Shown: positions 33,719 to 45,649, counted from the stretch's first letter. The stretch is DNA of 50,689 bases from Glomus cerebriforme (GCA_003550305.1 QKYT01000587.1:20837-71525); one strand, 5' to 3'. Numbers and translations are program-made. The notes: a model not told the origin generated them from the letters alone.

Positions 33719-33987
33719 AAAGGCCTGATTGATTGGGTTTTTGATCGGGTTTTGAGTCGATAAATATTGGTGACGGGATTGTGTAACTCGATCAGTGACC
33801 CGATTTTTCAGACCTAAAAAAAAAGTGGTTTTTTTTTGCACATTTTAAAAAAGAGTAAAAACAAATGTACTTATTGGTTGAAGTTGAAATTTTTTTGTGA
33901 TAACGATCAGATTTTTGATCACATATTCGGATTGGTTAACGGATTTTGCGATCAAAAACCCGAACAATCAGAAATGAACAGGCCTTT
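33719..33987. mobile_element. ~270-bp MITE upstream of the KEN-motif gene
   Basis: AAAGGCCTG...TTGGGTTTTTGATCGGG on the left is mirrored by CGATCAAAAACCCGAACAAT...CAGGCCTTT on the right. The interior shows GATCAGTGACCCGATTTTT and GATCAGATTTTTGATCAC motifs. No convincing target duplication could be read. It begins about 235 bp upstream of the start codon of the minus-strand gene and may lie in its promoter. Confidence 0.65.
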
Positions 33988-34636
33988 TATGATGCCGTAC
34001 AAGGACGATTATTTGGACTTTAGCAGATTTCAGAAATTTGATTGTATTACATTTTTCGGCCAATTAAATTTGCTGATTATTTTTTTTTAAAAATCGGCTT
34101 TTTTTTGAAGTGAAAAAGAGTAACAGTATGACATCACATCTAACCATGGTAGCAATATTTTTTTATATTAAATAGATATTCTGAATATGAAGAATTTATT
34201 TCAAATAAATGGAATATACAGGATATATAGGAAGAATTTATTCTGAATATATGGGATATATTATATGGGAAGAATGTATTATTCTAAATATATAGAATGA
34301 ATGTATTATCTTGAATATGATGGCAGAGACATTTACTCAAAAACTTCTTTTTTCAATTAAAGACTAAAAAAAAAAAAGAATACTACTGTATATTCTTCAG
34401 AAAAAACTAAGATTTGAAGGAGAAAATTTATTTGTACAATTTTTTTTGCTATGTAATTATGCTAGATTATATCCAATATGCATATATTAAAAAATATAAA
34501 AAATAGAAAATACAGTATTAGCTGAATAGTACATACTGTATAAGTAAGAGTCAAAAAAAAATTAAGATTTGTCATTAATTTTAACTCTGAAATTAATAAT
34601 TTTAATAAAAGGTTGATTAAAGGTTATTGTAAATAG
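33988..34636. other. AT-rich spacer with degenerate GGAATATA repeats
   Basis: No gene is seen. Around 34170-34330 short words such as GAATATATGGGATATA and GAAGAATTTATTCTGAATAT recur imperfectly. Confidence 0.4.
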
Positions 34637-34915
34637 GATAAAAATTTTGTTTTATATAAACTTAATCAATCATCTGCTGTAATTTCATACCTTAAAGTCA
34701 AGCATCATAAATATCTTTCTGCAAGAAATTTCATTGAAATATCATGCAGTCTTATTGCTAGTACAGGTGTTTCTTTTCAGCTGATAAAAATAGATGAGAG
34801 TCAAGGTATTATAGGAAATCATAAAAGAGACTACAGTGAAATTAAAGCTAAAGTATTAGTTATTAAGAATACAGATTTTAATGCAGTTGCTACTTTATTT
34901 TTAAATCATTATTAA
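34637..34915 (+). other. Open stretch of 92 codons without start codon
   Basis: The frame is open from a TAG at 34634 to a TAA at 34913 and has a protein-like composition (NQSSAVISYLKVKHHKYLSA, later LIASTGVSFQLIKIDESQGI), but it lacks an early Met. It could be an exon or a transposon scrap. No family is recognised. Confidence 0.3.
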
Positions 34916-35512
34916 TATTTCTTTTTGATGTTTTGTGTTTAAATTTTGGGATTTAACCATCTTGATAAAAAGTTTGTTTAATATATTCAAAAAAATTCAA
35001 TAAATTACATTTTTTTAAGTATAATTTAAAATGCTTAAACATTATGAAGCTAAATAAATATATTATATAATAAATAATTTGAAAGTTAGCACTATTATAA
35101 AAAATGTAAATAACTCCATAAGTATTAATTATACCTTTATGAAAATTGAGATTCTAGCAGTTTTGAACTCACTAATAACTTTCAATTAATAAAGGAAGTT
35201 AATTTACTTTGTCCAAAGTGGTGAAATTATGGCCTAACTTTGGTAAACAAAAAAAAATAAAAAGTTTAAAAATTAATATTATTATAAAAAATATAATTTT
35301 TCATCATAAATATTATAACTAACCTAGGTTTAATATATATTTGGAAAAAAGTTTTAATAAAAAACAAAACTAAAGTTCAAAATAGTAAAAAAAAATATAA
35401 AAGAAAAAAAAATAAATAATTGTATAAAAAAGTTTTTATGATTTTAATGTATTACAAAATAAGTGTAGCAAAAAATTTTAGTCAATAAAAATCCAATATT
35501 GTAATCCATGTT
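34916..35512. other. AT-rich spacer
   Basis: Nothing recognisable was found in about 600 bp of A/T-rich sequence before the fold-back MITE. Confidence 0.4.
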
Positions 35513-36030
35513 ACTGGTCAAAAACTGATCTATCTTACAGATATCTTATAAATATCGGGTATCCAAAATGCAGAAAATCTGCTATACATCGGGTATCCAA
35601 TATGTATACTATAGAATTAANAAATACAATTTATTAATTATCTCGCTATTTAGTAATTATAAAAAGATGAAATATAGCTCATTCGATTTGCCTCACCGAG
35701 ACGTATTGAATGGTACTAATTTTGCATTTCTAGGTATGATAGATATCAGGATATTGCATTTTTTGTTTATTTTTTTATGATTTATCAAATATCTCAACAT
35801 CTATCATACATAGAAATGCGAAATTAGTACCATTCAATACGTCTCAGTAAGGCAAATCGAATGAGTTATATTTTATCTTTTTATGATTACTGGATAGGGA
35901 GATAATTAATAAATTGTATTTTTTAATTCTATANTATACATATTGGGTACCCGATGTATAGCAGATTTTCTGCATTTTGGATACCTGATATTTATAAGAT
36001 ATCTGTAAGATAGATCAGTTTTTAACCAGT
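35513..36030. mobile_element. Fold-back MITE, copy 2
   Basis: This is the same long palindrome as 22852-23394 (ACTGGTCAAAAACTGATCTA at the left, its complement at the right), slightly shorter in the centre. Short open frames in both arms are consequences of the palindrome. Arms differ from each other and from copy 1 by scattered substitutions. Confidence 0.9.
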
Positions 36031-36843
36031 GTGTGACATATGAAACATATCGCAAGTGCAATAAAAAACAAAATTCTTTAAAAATTACAAAATTCAATAT
36101 AATGAATGTTAACAGAAATTTAATTAAAATTTACATCCAAGTGGTATTAAAAAAGTATTGAATATTTGCTTAAATATTAATTAATTGTTTGTTACAAAAT
36201 TTAACAGAAATTTGATCAAAATTTACACAATAACAACCACCTGCAGTGACGTTTAGCAATACCTAACTTTAAATTCCTTTTAAAAAATAATATTAATATT
36301 TTTCTTAATTTATTTTTAGTAATGATTTTTATTTATAAAAATGCTAGTATTGAAAGCCATATTTTGGAATTAGATTATTATTTATTTTTTTTTTTTAATA
36401 TTGAATTTTTTATTTACTAAATAATTTTTAAATTTTTATTAGCTTATATATAAAAAGATCAGAAAATATCAAGATAATACAATATACTTAAACATGATAA
36501 TAACTGAAAATATTTTATATTTGAATTTTTATTAAAAACATTAGAATATAATTATGATTAAAATAAATATTATACTCTAATCTTTTATTGATCTCTATAT
36601 TTTATAAAAAAAAAATAATTATATAAATGCAATAAGGATGAAGTCCTTTCATAAACCACAAATTCTAATTATTAAAAATTGATTTAATTAGTTTTCATCA
36701 GTTATTTATTTGTTACTTGATTTCACCTTTTGGAGGACTATTATCTGGTATCTTTATCCACCTCTGCACAGAATGAGTTTCATCATCATTTAAAATTTGT
36801 TTTCTATATATGTTTTCTTTTACATCTTGTTTCTCTGTGAGGA
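36031..36843. other. AT-rich spacer left of the hAT transposon
   Basis: No gene or repeat could be assigned in this stretch. A slightly less AT-rich segment at about 36700-36840 holds only short open frames. Confidence 0.4.
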
Positions 36844-39004
36844 GTTTCTATTAGAGACCCATAATAGGCTGGGTCCAGGCTAAAACCTGATTCAGAATCT
36901 GGGTCTGGACCAGCAAATATTATATTAAATTAACCTGGGCTAGATTTGGGCTGGCATTAAATTTTATAAAATTTCTGGACTGGATCTGGATTCAAGGTGT
37001 AAATCCAGATTTTCATAATTTCTTAATTCTGCCAAAATTTTCAATTAATTTTAGCNGAAATTAGATTAGATAAAAAATTAAACAATTTTGGCCAAATTTA
37101 CCAGCCGATTTTATTTTGTAATTTAAATAAAATGAATATCATATTTTAATTTTTTTATGTTAATTTAAATAAAATAATATATTACTTTTGATTTAAATTT
37201 TAAAGATATAATTTTTTTTGTACAAAATTGAAGAACCAATCAGATTTTTTTTACTATAAATAAAGTAAAAGATTTTCATTTTTTAAAAAAATTCTCACAC
37301 TACATTTTAAATTTTTTTTACTGTCACTATTTTTTTAATTAGTTTAACATAATGGCAAATTTAAGTTTAACTATTGAAGAAGTTAAAATAAAACTAAAAA
37401 ATAATGAGTTATTATATCAAAAAAAAAAAGGGAAAAAGTAGTGTTTGGACAAATTTTGATAAAATTGTCAATAAAGATGAACAATCAGTTGGTTTTGTTA
37501 TATGTAAAAATTGTTCACATATATTTAAATATGATTACAAAACAGAAACTTCAAGTTTAAAATATCACAAATATTCTTCTGATGAAAATTAATCAAAAAT
37601 TACTTTATACTTGGGGAAAAAAGGTGCACCTACAACTGCTAAAGAAGCAACTACTAAAAAAATAATTAATCTAGTATGTAAGGATTTACGTCCATTTGAA
37701 ATTATTGCAGGTCAAGATTTTAGGAAATTTTCTCAGAAAATGATAAATATTGGTGCTACATATGTACATATGGTACTTTATCAGTTGATGATTTATTTTC
37801 ATATCTAACAACTATTTCAAGAAATGTAATAAANAATGCAGATTCAGTTAAATCAAAATTAGCACTTAAATTAAAAGATGTTTTTGAATTGGTTGGTGGT
37901 GCATTTACTACTGACATGTGGACTGATGATTATAGAAAAATTAGTTATATCTCTCTTACTGTTCACTATATTGATAAGAACTGGTAATTAACAGAACATA
38001 TTTTAGTAGCTTCAAAATTTCCAGATGTTAGACATANAGCAGAACAAATTAAAAAAGTAATATTGGGTATTCTAAAAGGTTACAATCTTATTCCAGATAT
38101 CACAATGAAAAATTTTACATTTGTTACAGATTCTGGTGCTAATTTTGTTGCAGNATTTAAAGATTTAAACCATATATTTTGCAGAAACCCGTAATTTATT
38201 ACTATGCAGTTAAGTGATCACTATCAAGCTGCAACAATTTAGTATCCTTCATACAATGATGTGGTGTCAGATATTCTTGCGAAACTATCAATGGCATATC
38301 TTTTTGAGGTTGTAATATATTAAAAGAAGAGCCTTAACTAGATGGTGAATAGGTGGCAAATATCATCATAAATTAGCCAAAAAAATCAATTCAAGACGTT
38401 TTTTCGATGTATTTGATATTATTTGATGATGAATTTACTTATTTCTTTATTATTAGTACTTTTTGCATATTCCTTTATTCAATAAACTAATGCAATAAAA
38501 ATTAATATAAAATCCTATAAAAACTTTTACTTGAATAATAAAAATTTTATATTGCTCTGATCTCAATAAGAAATATTGTGAACAAATTATTACAATATAA
38601 TAATGGAAAAACTTGTTATAGAAAAAATAATCGTTATATATATAACACGCTTATTTAATATAATAGAAAATGCCACATAGCTAAAAAATGCCTAATATAA
38701 TAAAAATGAAATTTCAATTGATAAAAAGTAAATTATTCGGTCTTCAAACTTCAGTTTAAAAATAAACAGTATTATAATCTTATTCATAACTGCAAATTGT
38801 TGATGACATTTTTACCAAAACTGTTGTATTAATATTTCTTAACTCTTAATTTACAAGAAACGCCTTCCTAACAAATTTTTTTAATGTATACAAAGAATTT
38901 TATCTTTTTAGTTCGCTCAAGTTCGTTGCATTTAACTATCTTTGCAAGATTAAAGTTTCATCGACAAATGAAATTATCTCGTTTTCCTCCAAAGGACGAG
39001 TAAA

Positions 39005-39215
39005 TATAACTTTTATAAATTCTATATAGAATTTATAATATACTTCATTATTATTTTTATTATTATTAATAATAATTCTATATAGACTTTTGTATACTTC
39101 ATTATTGTTATTGTTATTATTAATCAAATTAGACTTTTTTAAACTCTATATATATATTATTAATTAAATTAACTTTTATAGTATATTTCGTTATTGTTGT
39201 TAATAATATGATTTA
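39005..39215. repeat. ~80-bp AT-rich tandem repeat, 3 units
   Basis: TTCTATATAGA-C/A-TTTTRTA, TATACTTCATTATTGTTATT and ATTAATAA motifs recur three times with decay. Confidence 0.6.
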
Positions 39216-39841
39216 ATCAACTTTAAGGAGAAACTTATTTATTTTATTTATTATCAATAATGCTAAATATAGCAACATTAATTAGCCGATTAAGATAAGG
39301 CTTTATTTCAGACTCTTTAATATGTAACACTGATTAATTAAATATTTACTATTTATAGATAAAATCTATTCTTTTTAATTAAACTTCGTGAGAGTTTTGT
39401 GTGAAATTTTATACAATAAACAAACGAAACTTTAGAATTCAATAGAATAAAACAATATTAAATATTTATTTATATATTTATATTTTTTGGAGTTTATTAT
39501 AAATAATTTTTTTCATTTTCATTTCATTTTTTTTTTTCAATAGCAAAATTGTTAGTATAATAATATAGCCTATAATAAAACCTTTTTACTGTAATATAAG
39601 AAATTTTCTACAACAAATAAACTTAACGGAACTTCTCATTTATATTTTTTAATAATGTTTTTTGATAACAAAACTGTTGTTAAACCCTAAAGTTTCTTAA
39701 TAATTAAATTATAAAATATTTCTTTCTCACTTTGAAAAAATGTTTCGAAGTCAATATGCCCTAACATTGGTCAACGTAATAGTTATATTAGATAACGATA
39801 CAACACGTTTAATATATCTTTGACATTAAACGAAATAAATT

Positions 39842-41460
39842 TTGGAGCAGATGGTAAATATCAATACTTGTCATTATAATATTTATACATCTTTTCCCAA
39901 CATCACCCATTATTTTCTTCTAGAAAATATAACTATTACTAGTAACAATGATCATATTATGGATATTTATGAAGAAATGGTATCATCTATCAATATTAAA
40001 AATAAAGAAGTGAGTGAAACTGATATAGAGCTTGAAAGTGAATACGAAAGAATGACAGAGTTTAATGAAAGTGATGAAGATTATGAAGAGGTTCTTTCTA
40101 AACTTATAATAATAATATTGATATAACTAAACTTATAGTAATTCATTACCAGCTACTCATGCATATGTTTACTAGAAGTGAAGACATTGTGCCAAATAGT
40201 CAAAAAAAATGGAATTAATGAAAGTTTAGAAGTCTTTCAAATACCTAAAGGCTTGGTAAAAATTACCAAATCTGATATCTCATATCGATAGTTTCATGAT
40301 ATCAGACTGTCTACAATTAACCATAATGTTTCCATTTGTCCTTAATAGATTTTTGAAGAATATACATTTTAAAAATTTGGAACTTGCATTGTTTCAACAT
40401 TGAACAGGAGTAACTCTAAGTGATCTTGCTGTTAAACTTTGGTTGAAATGTTGGATGGTAATGACAAAAATGATGGCAATTGTATTTAAAGATTCTTTTA
40501 CGAAAGAAGAATACACTAATTAATTATTAAGCAATGTATATTGCAAATAGAACATGAAAATCCAGAAAGAACAATAATCAAAATATAAATAAAAAAAGAA
40601 ACTTGCAAAGACTAATTTATTCATTTATCATAATTTTATTCATTTTTTTGCATTTATCTCAATATTGAAAATTTTACATTCATTTACAAACAGGCATTCA
40701 AAGATTTTGAGAATTTGCCAAATTTACATTTTACTATTGCATGCAAAAAATTATGTAACATTATTGAATACAAACGTTGAAACAAAAGAGATGGTACATT
40801 GACTATTCAAAAGCATTGTATCCTGAACGAATCTAAAAAATGTGAGTTTGGATCTATTAAAGAATTACACCACATTGTTTGCCATATAGCATTTACTAGA
40901 TAGTGGTATAGATTTATGATTTTCCAATTCGAACATTAGTTTTGTGAATCTTCCAAAGCATTTGCAATGTCTGATAAGTGACTGGTTCATTATGAAAGAT
41001 AAAGTTGATACTAAGGTTGAGGGCATTTTATATATTGTAATAAAAAACTAAAGATAATTGGTTACCTTTGAAAGTTTATTCTCCAGAAGATCGCATTTCT
41101 AATATATTATTAAAGAAGCACATTTTTTGAAGAAACGTTGAAACATCTCTATTGTTAAACATCCAAGCAGAATTGAAGCTAGCTTATGAAGATTTAGGTG
41201 AAAATTCTATGATACTCAATAATACGCTAACATTCTTTAAACATGCAAGTTTTGACTTTATCAAGAAAAATGATGATATTGTTCTATGTCATTTACATAT
41301 TAGTGATGTTGTATCAGTCAATATCGAAGATGAAGATGATTTTGCGATTATAAAAACAATATTCTGTCATCAAAAGGACAACCATCGATTTGCATTCGTT
41401 GTCATTGATTGGTTTGAAAAATTAAATCAAAAAGTCTTAAGTTATCCAATACGTATATAG
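39842..41460 (+). pseudogene. Relic of a CACTA/TNP2-like or related transposon protein
   Basis: Pieces in one orientation are an acidic N-terminal-type segment (39960-40100: EMVSSINIKNKEVSETDIEL), then VTLSDLAVKLWLKCWMVMTK (about 40410-40470), FKDSFTKEEYTN, and RNVETSLLLNIQAELKLAYE (about 41136-41195). The last piece is a 60-residue segment with HLHISDVVSVNIEDEDDFAI and VVIDWFEKLNQKV (41300-41435). The last part resembles the region after the catalytic domain in TNP2-like elements, or a BAH-like fold. The assignment is inference. Several stops prevent expression as one protein. Confidence 0.4.
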
Positions 41461-42065
41461 GTTACAAATGACAAATACTACTAATTTACGAAGACAGATT
41501 TTTTTCTATTAGTTTAGTGAATGCAATTAATGTCATTCATTTCATTCACAATTGCAAAAATGAAGAATGTATCGGAAGTGATCATGATACAAGGAATGAT
41601 TTATATATAAGAAATTTATATTATTTAAAACAGTTTAATATTGTTATTAATAAAATATTTTATACTTGTAAAATATATCATATTTTATTTTACAATTTAG
41701 GATAACAGATTTAAATTTAGAATAGAACATTTTATTATCTTATAAATAGAATTTATAGAATACTTTATGACTTGTTTATGACTTCAAAAATAAACATAGT
41801 ATATAACTTTACTGTAACTTTAATATTAATTCAATATAATTTTAATGTAACTTTACTACAACTTTCAATATAATTTAATATGCATTTAATATAATTTTAC
41901 AGCATCTTTAATATATATTCAATATAACTTAAATATACATTTAACATAATTTTACTATAACTTTAATGTATATTGTACGATTTTTGTACGATCCAGTTAA
42001 ATCAGGTGATGATTTTCTTAATATGCATCAACTTTATACATACGATCAACTTAAACTTATGGTGG

Positions 42066-42129
42066 CCATATTGTGACCAAATCTTGGTTATAGGGTCTAT
42101 GACAAAAAGTCGACTTGGTCACAATATGG
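42066..42129. repeat. Hairpin with ~18-bp arms at the right edge of the nested block
   Basis: CCATATTGTGACCAAATC and GACTTGGTCACAATATGG are near-perfect complements (one extra A) around a 28-nt loop. The position, just before the hAT frame resumes, suggests the terminal part of the inserted element. Confidence 0.6.
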
Positions 42130-43518
42130 TTTCAATTTTATAAATTTCTGCAAAGTACTATGCTTTGCTCACAAGTAAGAATTNTTTTTGTATTATCTTA
42201 ATAAATTTAAGTTATTTTATAATTTTAAATTTTTTTTATTATTATTTTATAGAATAAATACAGTTTTAGGGACTGCTTTTCAAGATAAAAATTCTGAAGA
42301 TTTTCCTTTTGTAATGAATACACTTAAAGAATGTAAATCTCTAGTTACATATTTCAAGCAAACTTCTTTAAATTCAAAATTAGAAAAATCACTTAAATAA
42401 AAATCTGAAACTCGTTAGAATAGTACTAAATTAGAAATATTAGAATCAATAAATGATCAAATTAAAATAATTACAAATCTTCTTATGGATAAAAATGAAC
42501 TTCATCGAATAGAAAATATTGATTTAAATGTATTACAAATTTTAATTAACTTTTTGAGAAAATTCTGTGAAGCAAATGATTTTTTAGAAGGTTCTAAGTA
42601 TCCAACATTACATATGGTAATTCCATAATACAAAATTCTTATGAATCATTGTAAAGTTAATATATTAGATGATGAAATATTAGTATATATCAAGTATGTG
42701 CTTAAGCAAAAGTTGAAAAATAAATTAAAAATTGAAGATGTATATAAATTTGCACTTTTCTTCGATCCAAGAATGAAACAACTCAAGATTTTAGAACATT
42801 CTGATGTCTTATGGATCAAAACTCAAATTAAGAATAAATGTAATAAACTATTACTATAAATTAATAATGAATCTGATGATTCTTCAACAAGTATAATGCA
42901 AGAAAGACCATTAAAAAAAATATGAAAAAATACTTGTAAAACAACAGATTTTAGCTAATACTTTGATTCAAGTAGTGGTGACGATAAAGAGAATGAAGTT
43001 GATTGATATCTAAAATCAAAATTCCCAAAAGAAAACAACTTAGATATATTAAAGTGNTGGAATGACCATAAATGTGAATATCCAGGTCTTGCAATTCTTT
43101 CTGCTTATTATCTTGCAATTCTAGCTTCAAGTGCATCAAGTGAAAGAGAATTTAGTTCTGCAGATCAAACAATTAATGAACATTGCACAAATTTAAAACC
43201 TGAAATAGTAGATAGTATTTTTGTATTACATAGCACACTTCAATAATTTTTTTTCTAGCATATTATATTTTGTTTTATTTGAATAATATATATTTTTTTC
43301 TGATAATAAATAATTTTTCATTTTGGTATGTTTTTATCATAATCCTATACAATTATGCATGAAATTTGATAATTCAAATTATTAATTAGTTAAAATAATG
43401 TTAAATCAAATTAATTCTATTTAAAGAAATTGCAAAATTAAATTATTTAAAATTCAGATCATCAAATACTAATTCTCTTGCATCACAAATTTAATTGCAT
43501 AACAATTTAACAATTATA

Positions 43519-44211
43519 TTAATTCATGATCCACAAGAATTTCTAAGGCAAACTTTAAAATACGAATTCTCACCATTGGATAGCCTGAAGAAAGTGCTTT
43601 TAAATTAGTCTAAAATCGCATAAATCCAATCATTATAAGCTGAGATAAGTCATTCTAACAATTTTATTGTAAGATTTTTATAGTATTTTATCATAATTTC
43701 ACTGATTTTTGACTTGTTTTGATTAATATTTTGAAATTTAAAANTATTAAGTAAATTCTTGCATTACTAGATATCTTATAATGTATTATCCTTAAAATTT
43801 TGAATTTTTATATATAAAATAATTGATTTATTTTATTATAAACTGTGATTTCTGCTATCATTTAGAATTTGCAATTTTAAAGATAATTAAATGAATAATT
43901 TTATATTTTAGGATAGCCAGTAATGCAAGGATTCACCTAATATTTTTTAAAATTTAAAATACTAATCAAAATAAGTCAAAAATNAGCGGGATTATGATAA
44001 AATACTATAAGAATCTTAGAATAAAATCTTTGGAATGACTTATCTCAGCTTATAATGATTGGATTTATGCGGTTTTAGGCTAGTTTAAAAGCTCTTTCTT
44101 CAGGCTATCCAATGGTATAAAAATCGCATGATATAGACAGATGCTTGGTAAGAATTCGCATTTTAAAGTTTGTCTCAAGGATTCTTTCTATTACTTGCAG
44201 ATCATGAATTA
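43519..44211. mobile_element. ~690-bp fold-back element inside the hAT 3' region
   Basis: Left arm from TTAATTCATGATCC and right arm to GATCATGAATTA are mutual complements. Inner blocks include AAACTTTAAAATACGAATTC, CCATTGGATAGCCTGAAGAA and CATAAATCCAATCATTATAA followed by GCTGAGATAAGTCATTC. The right arm carries about 30 extra bases near 44110-44145. No coding content. Confidence 0.85.
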
Positions 44212-44517
44212 TAAATCTGGACCAGATTCAAACCAGGCCAGGTTTTTAATATATTAATGCAGACTGGACCAGGCTGGCATTTTATATATAATTTTAAGTT
44301 TGGGCTGGATCAGGCTGAAATTTTATATATTATTTTAAATCGGACTGAGCCAGATCATAAAATAGAGATTAATGCAAGTCTCTAGTTTCTATAATAGAAG
44401 ATAGAACTAAATAAGTAAATTATCATATGATATATTTGATATATCTAAAAATAAAGTACTTCTAAAAATGCACTAAATTTTGCAATGTTAAATAATTCCC
44501 TGAATATTTTGTAAATC

Positions 44518-45298
44518 TTATAAGTCTTGATATAGATAAGATCCATAATATATACTGATATGAAATATTCTAAAAAGATTTAGACTAGTTAGTACCTTAT
44601 CATTATGTAGATATAACAAAAAATACTTACTATATCTATGAATCCCTATTGATTTAAATTTCTTTGCTATAGTAACATCACAGTTACTATTTTGTGTAAA
44701 GTAAAAATTCAAATTGTCAATTCCGTTATATGATAATTTAATAATATCATCTAAATAATGTAAATCAGTGAATTTTGTGAGACTAAATGACTGCTTATAT
44801 AATATAGCAGAAACTTTTTTTAGTACACAATAGTATCATTTTTACTTATACATCCAGATTATGATAGTTTTTGTGTATAATTAATATTATACTTTCTATC
44901 GTTATTAATAATTTCACCACTATAGACAGAAATAATGTAAAATTGTAAGAGATCATGAAAAAGAGGAAAATTTACAACATACTTACAGTAAAATTCCAGA
45001 TATTATTTTGCCAAAAAAATTGAAAATAAATCAAGTATATGATAAATTATTTGTATTGATCATGTTTTTTCATCATCTTTTATCTGTAAATCACCATAAT
45101 AATAATAAAGAAGAAAATGCTTACAAATTTTTCTAATCCATAATACAATCCACTTGCATCATTTAATAGTATTTCTATCTTTGACATCACACTATGAATA
45201 TCACCACTAAATAAATCCTTTAGATATTCTTTAATATTGTTCAGAAAGTCAACTTCAATTGTTGTATTACTAGATATTTTATTAAATAATTCTTCCAT
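44518..45298 (-). CDS. Possible two- or three-exon gene fragment, unknown
   Basis: Reading downward, an exon starts MEELFNKISSNTTIEVDFLN and ends SGLYYGLEKF at a GTAAGC donor (45298-45125). Later pieces include SGEIINNDRKYNINYTQKLS (about 44925-44865) and, after an in-frame TAA, KKVSAILYKQSFSLTKFTDL through NSNCDVTIAKKFKSIGIHR (about 44820-44635). The composition is protein-like and the first donor is good. The stop between pieces means it is either decayed or the intron limits are different. No known family is recognised. Confidence 0.35.
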
Positions 45299-45649
45299 AT
45301 TTTTCTTAGAAAATTTTCTGAATGGTTTACAAAGTGGATAAATATTTTAATTCCTTATTTCTAGAAATTTTTGTCTTTTAATACTAATATTTTCATAATT
45401 AATCTACATAATAGTATGTTCACAAGTTATTTTAAACTAATAATCTAAGAAAGGAAATGTGTACTTTTGTAGATTAAAAAGATGTGCTTGCCTTTTTGTT
45501 CTTTTATTAAACTAATTGATCCAAAATTAAATATTCAAGTTAAATGTTTAGTGAACTTTGCTAAGCACTTTTATAAACCTCTAGTGCAATTTATAATAAA
45601 ACAAGATTCTACTTCATGGTTATATTAAAATGATTAATTAATTATTTAC

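Larger units (their letters stand above)
38190..42130 (+). mobile_element. Nested transposon block inside the hAT transposase
   Basis: The hAT reading frame is lost at about 38190 and resumes at about 42140, so roughly 3.9 kb is an insertion. It contains plus-strand coding relics of a different transposon type. I could not find matched terminal repeats or a target duplication, so the limits are approximate and more than one insertion may be involved. 38300-39800 is AT-rich and otherwise empty apart from a tandem repeat at 39005-39215. Confidence 0.6.
37352..43246 (+). pseudogene. hAT transposase, BED finger to hATC, broken
   Basis: The start is MANLSLTIEEVKIKLKNNEL. A frameshift in an A-run at about 37420 follows, then a BED finger (VWTNFDKIV, C-K-N-C, then Y-H-K-Y, 37441-37575). 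GGAFTTDMWTDDYRKISYIS and FTFVTDSGANFVA mark the catalytic core (37890-38155). A foreign block splits the gene between KDLNHI (about 38175) and CFAHK (about 42155). A probable intron follows (GTAAGA donor near 42173, TTTATAG acceptor before 42252). Then come INTVLGTAF, KFALFFDPRMKQLKILE and the hATC dimerisation region (YPGLAILSAYYLAI, then ASSASSEREFSSADQTI, LKPEIVDSIF, ending at 43244-43246). In-frame stops sit mostly where Gln or Trp is expected. Confidence 0.88.
36852..44384 (+). mobile_element. hAT transposon with nested insertions
   Basis: The ends are TAGAGACCCATAATA at 36852 and the complement of TAGAGACTTGCATTA ending at 44384. Both flanks are exactly GTTTCTAT (36844-36851, 44385-44392), an 8-bp target duplication. 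The first and last ~170 bp are crowded with CTGGGTCCAGG, GGTCTGGACCAG, GGGCTGG and GGACCAGGCTGG words, typical of subterminal transposase-binding repeats. Inside are a BED-finger/hATC transposase relic, a ~4-kb foreign block (about 38190-42130) and a fold-back element (43519-44211). The nesting order shows the hAT copy was the oldest layer here. Confidence 0.88.

Noticed and set aside
35568..36097. Open frames on both strands
   Set aside because: They fall mostly in the arms of the fold-back MITE (the minus-strand one runs slightly past its right edge) and are mirror images of each other.
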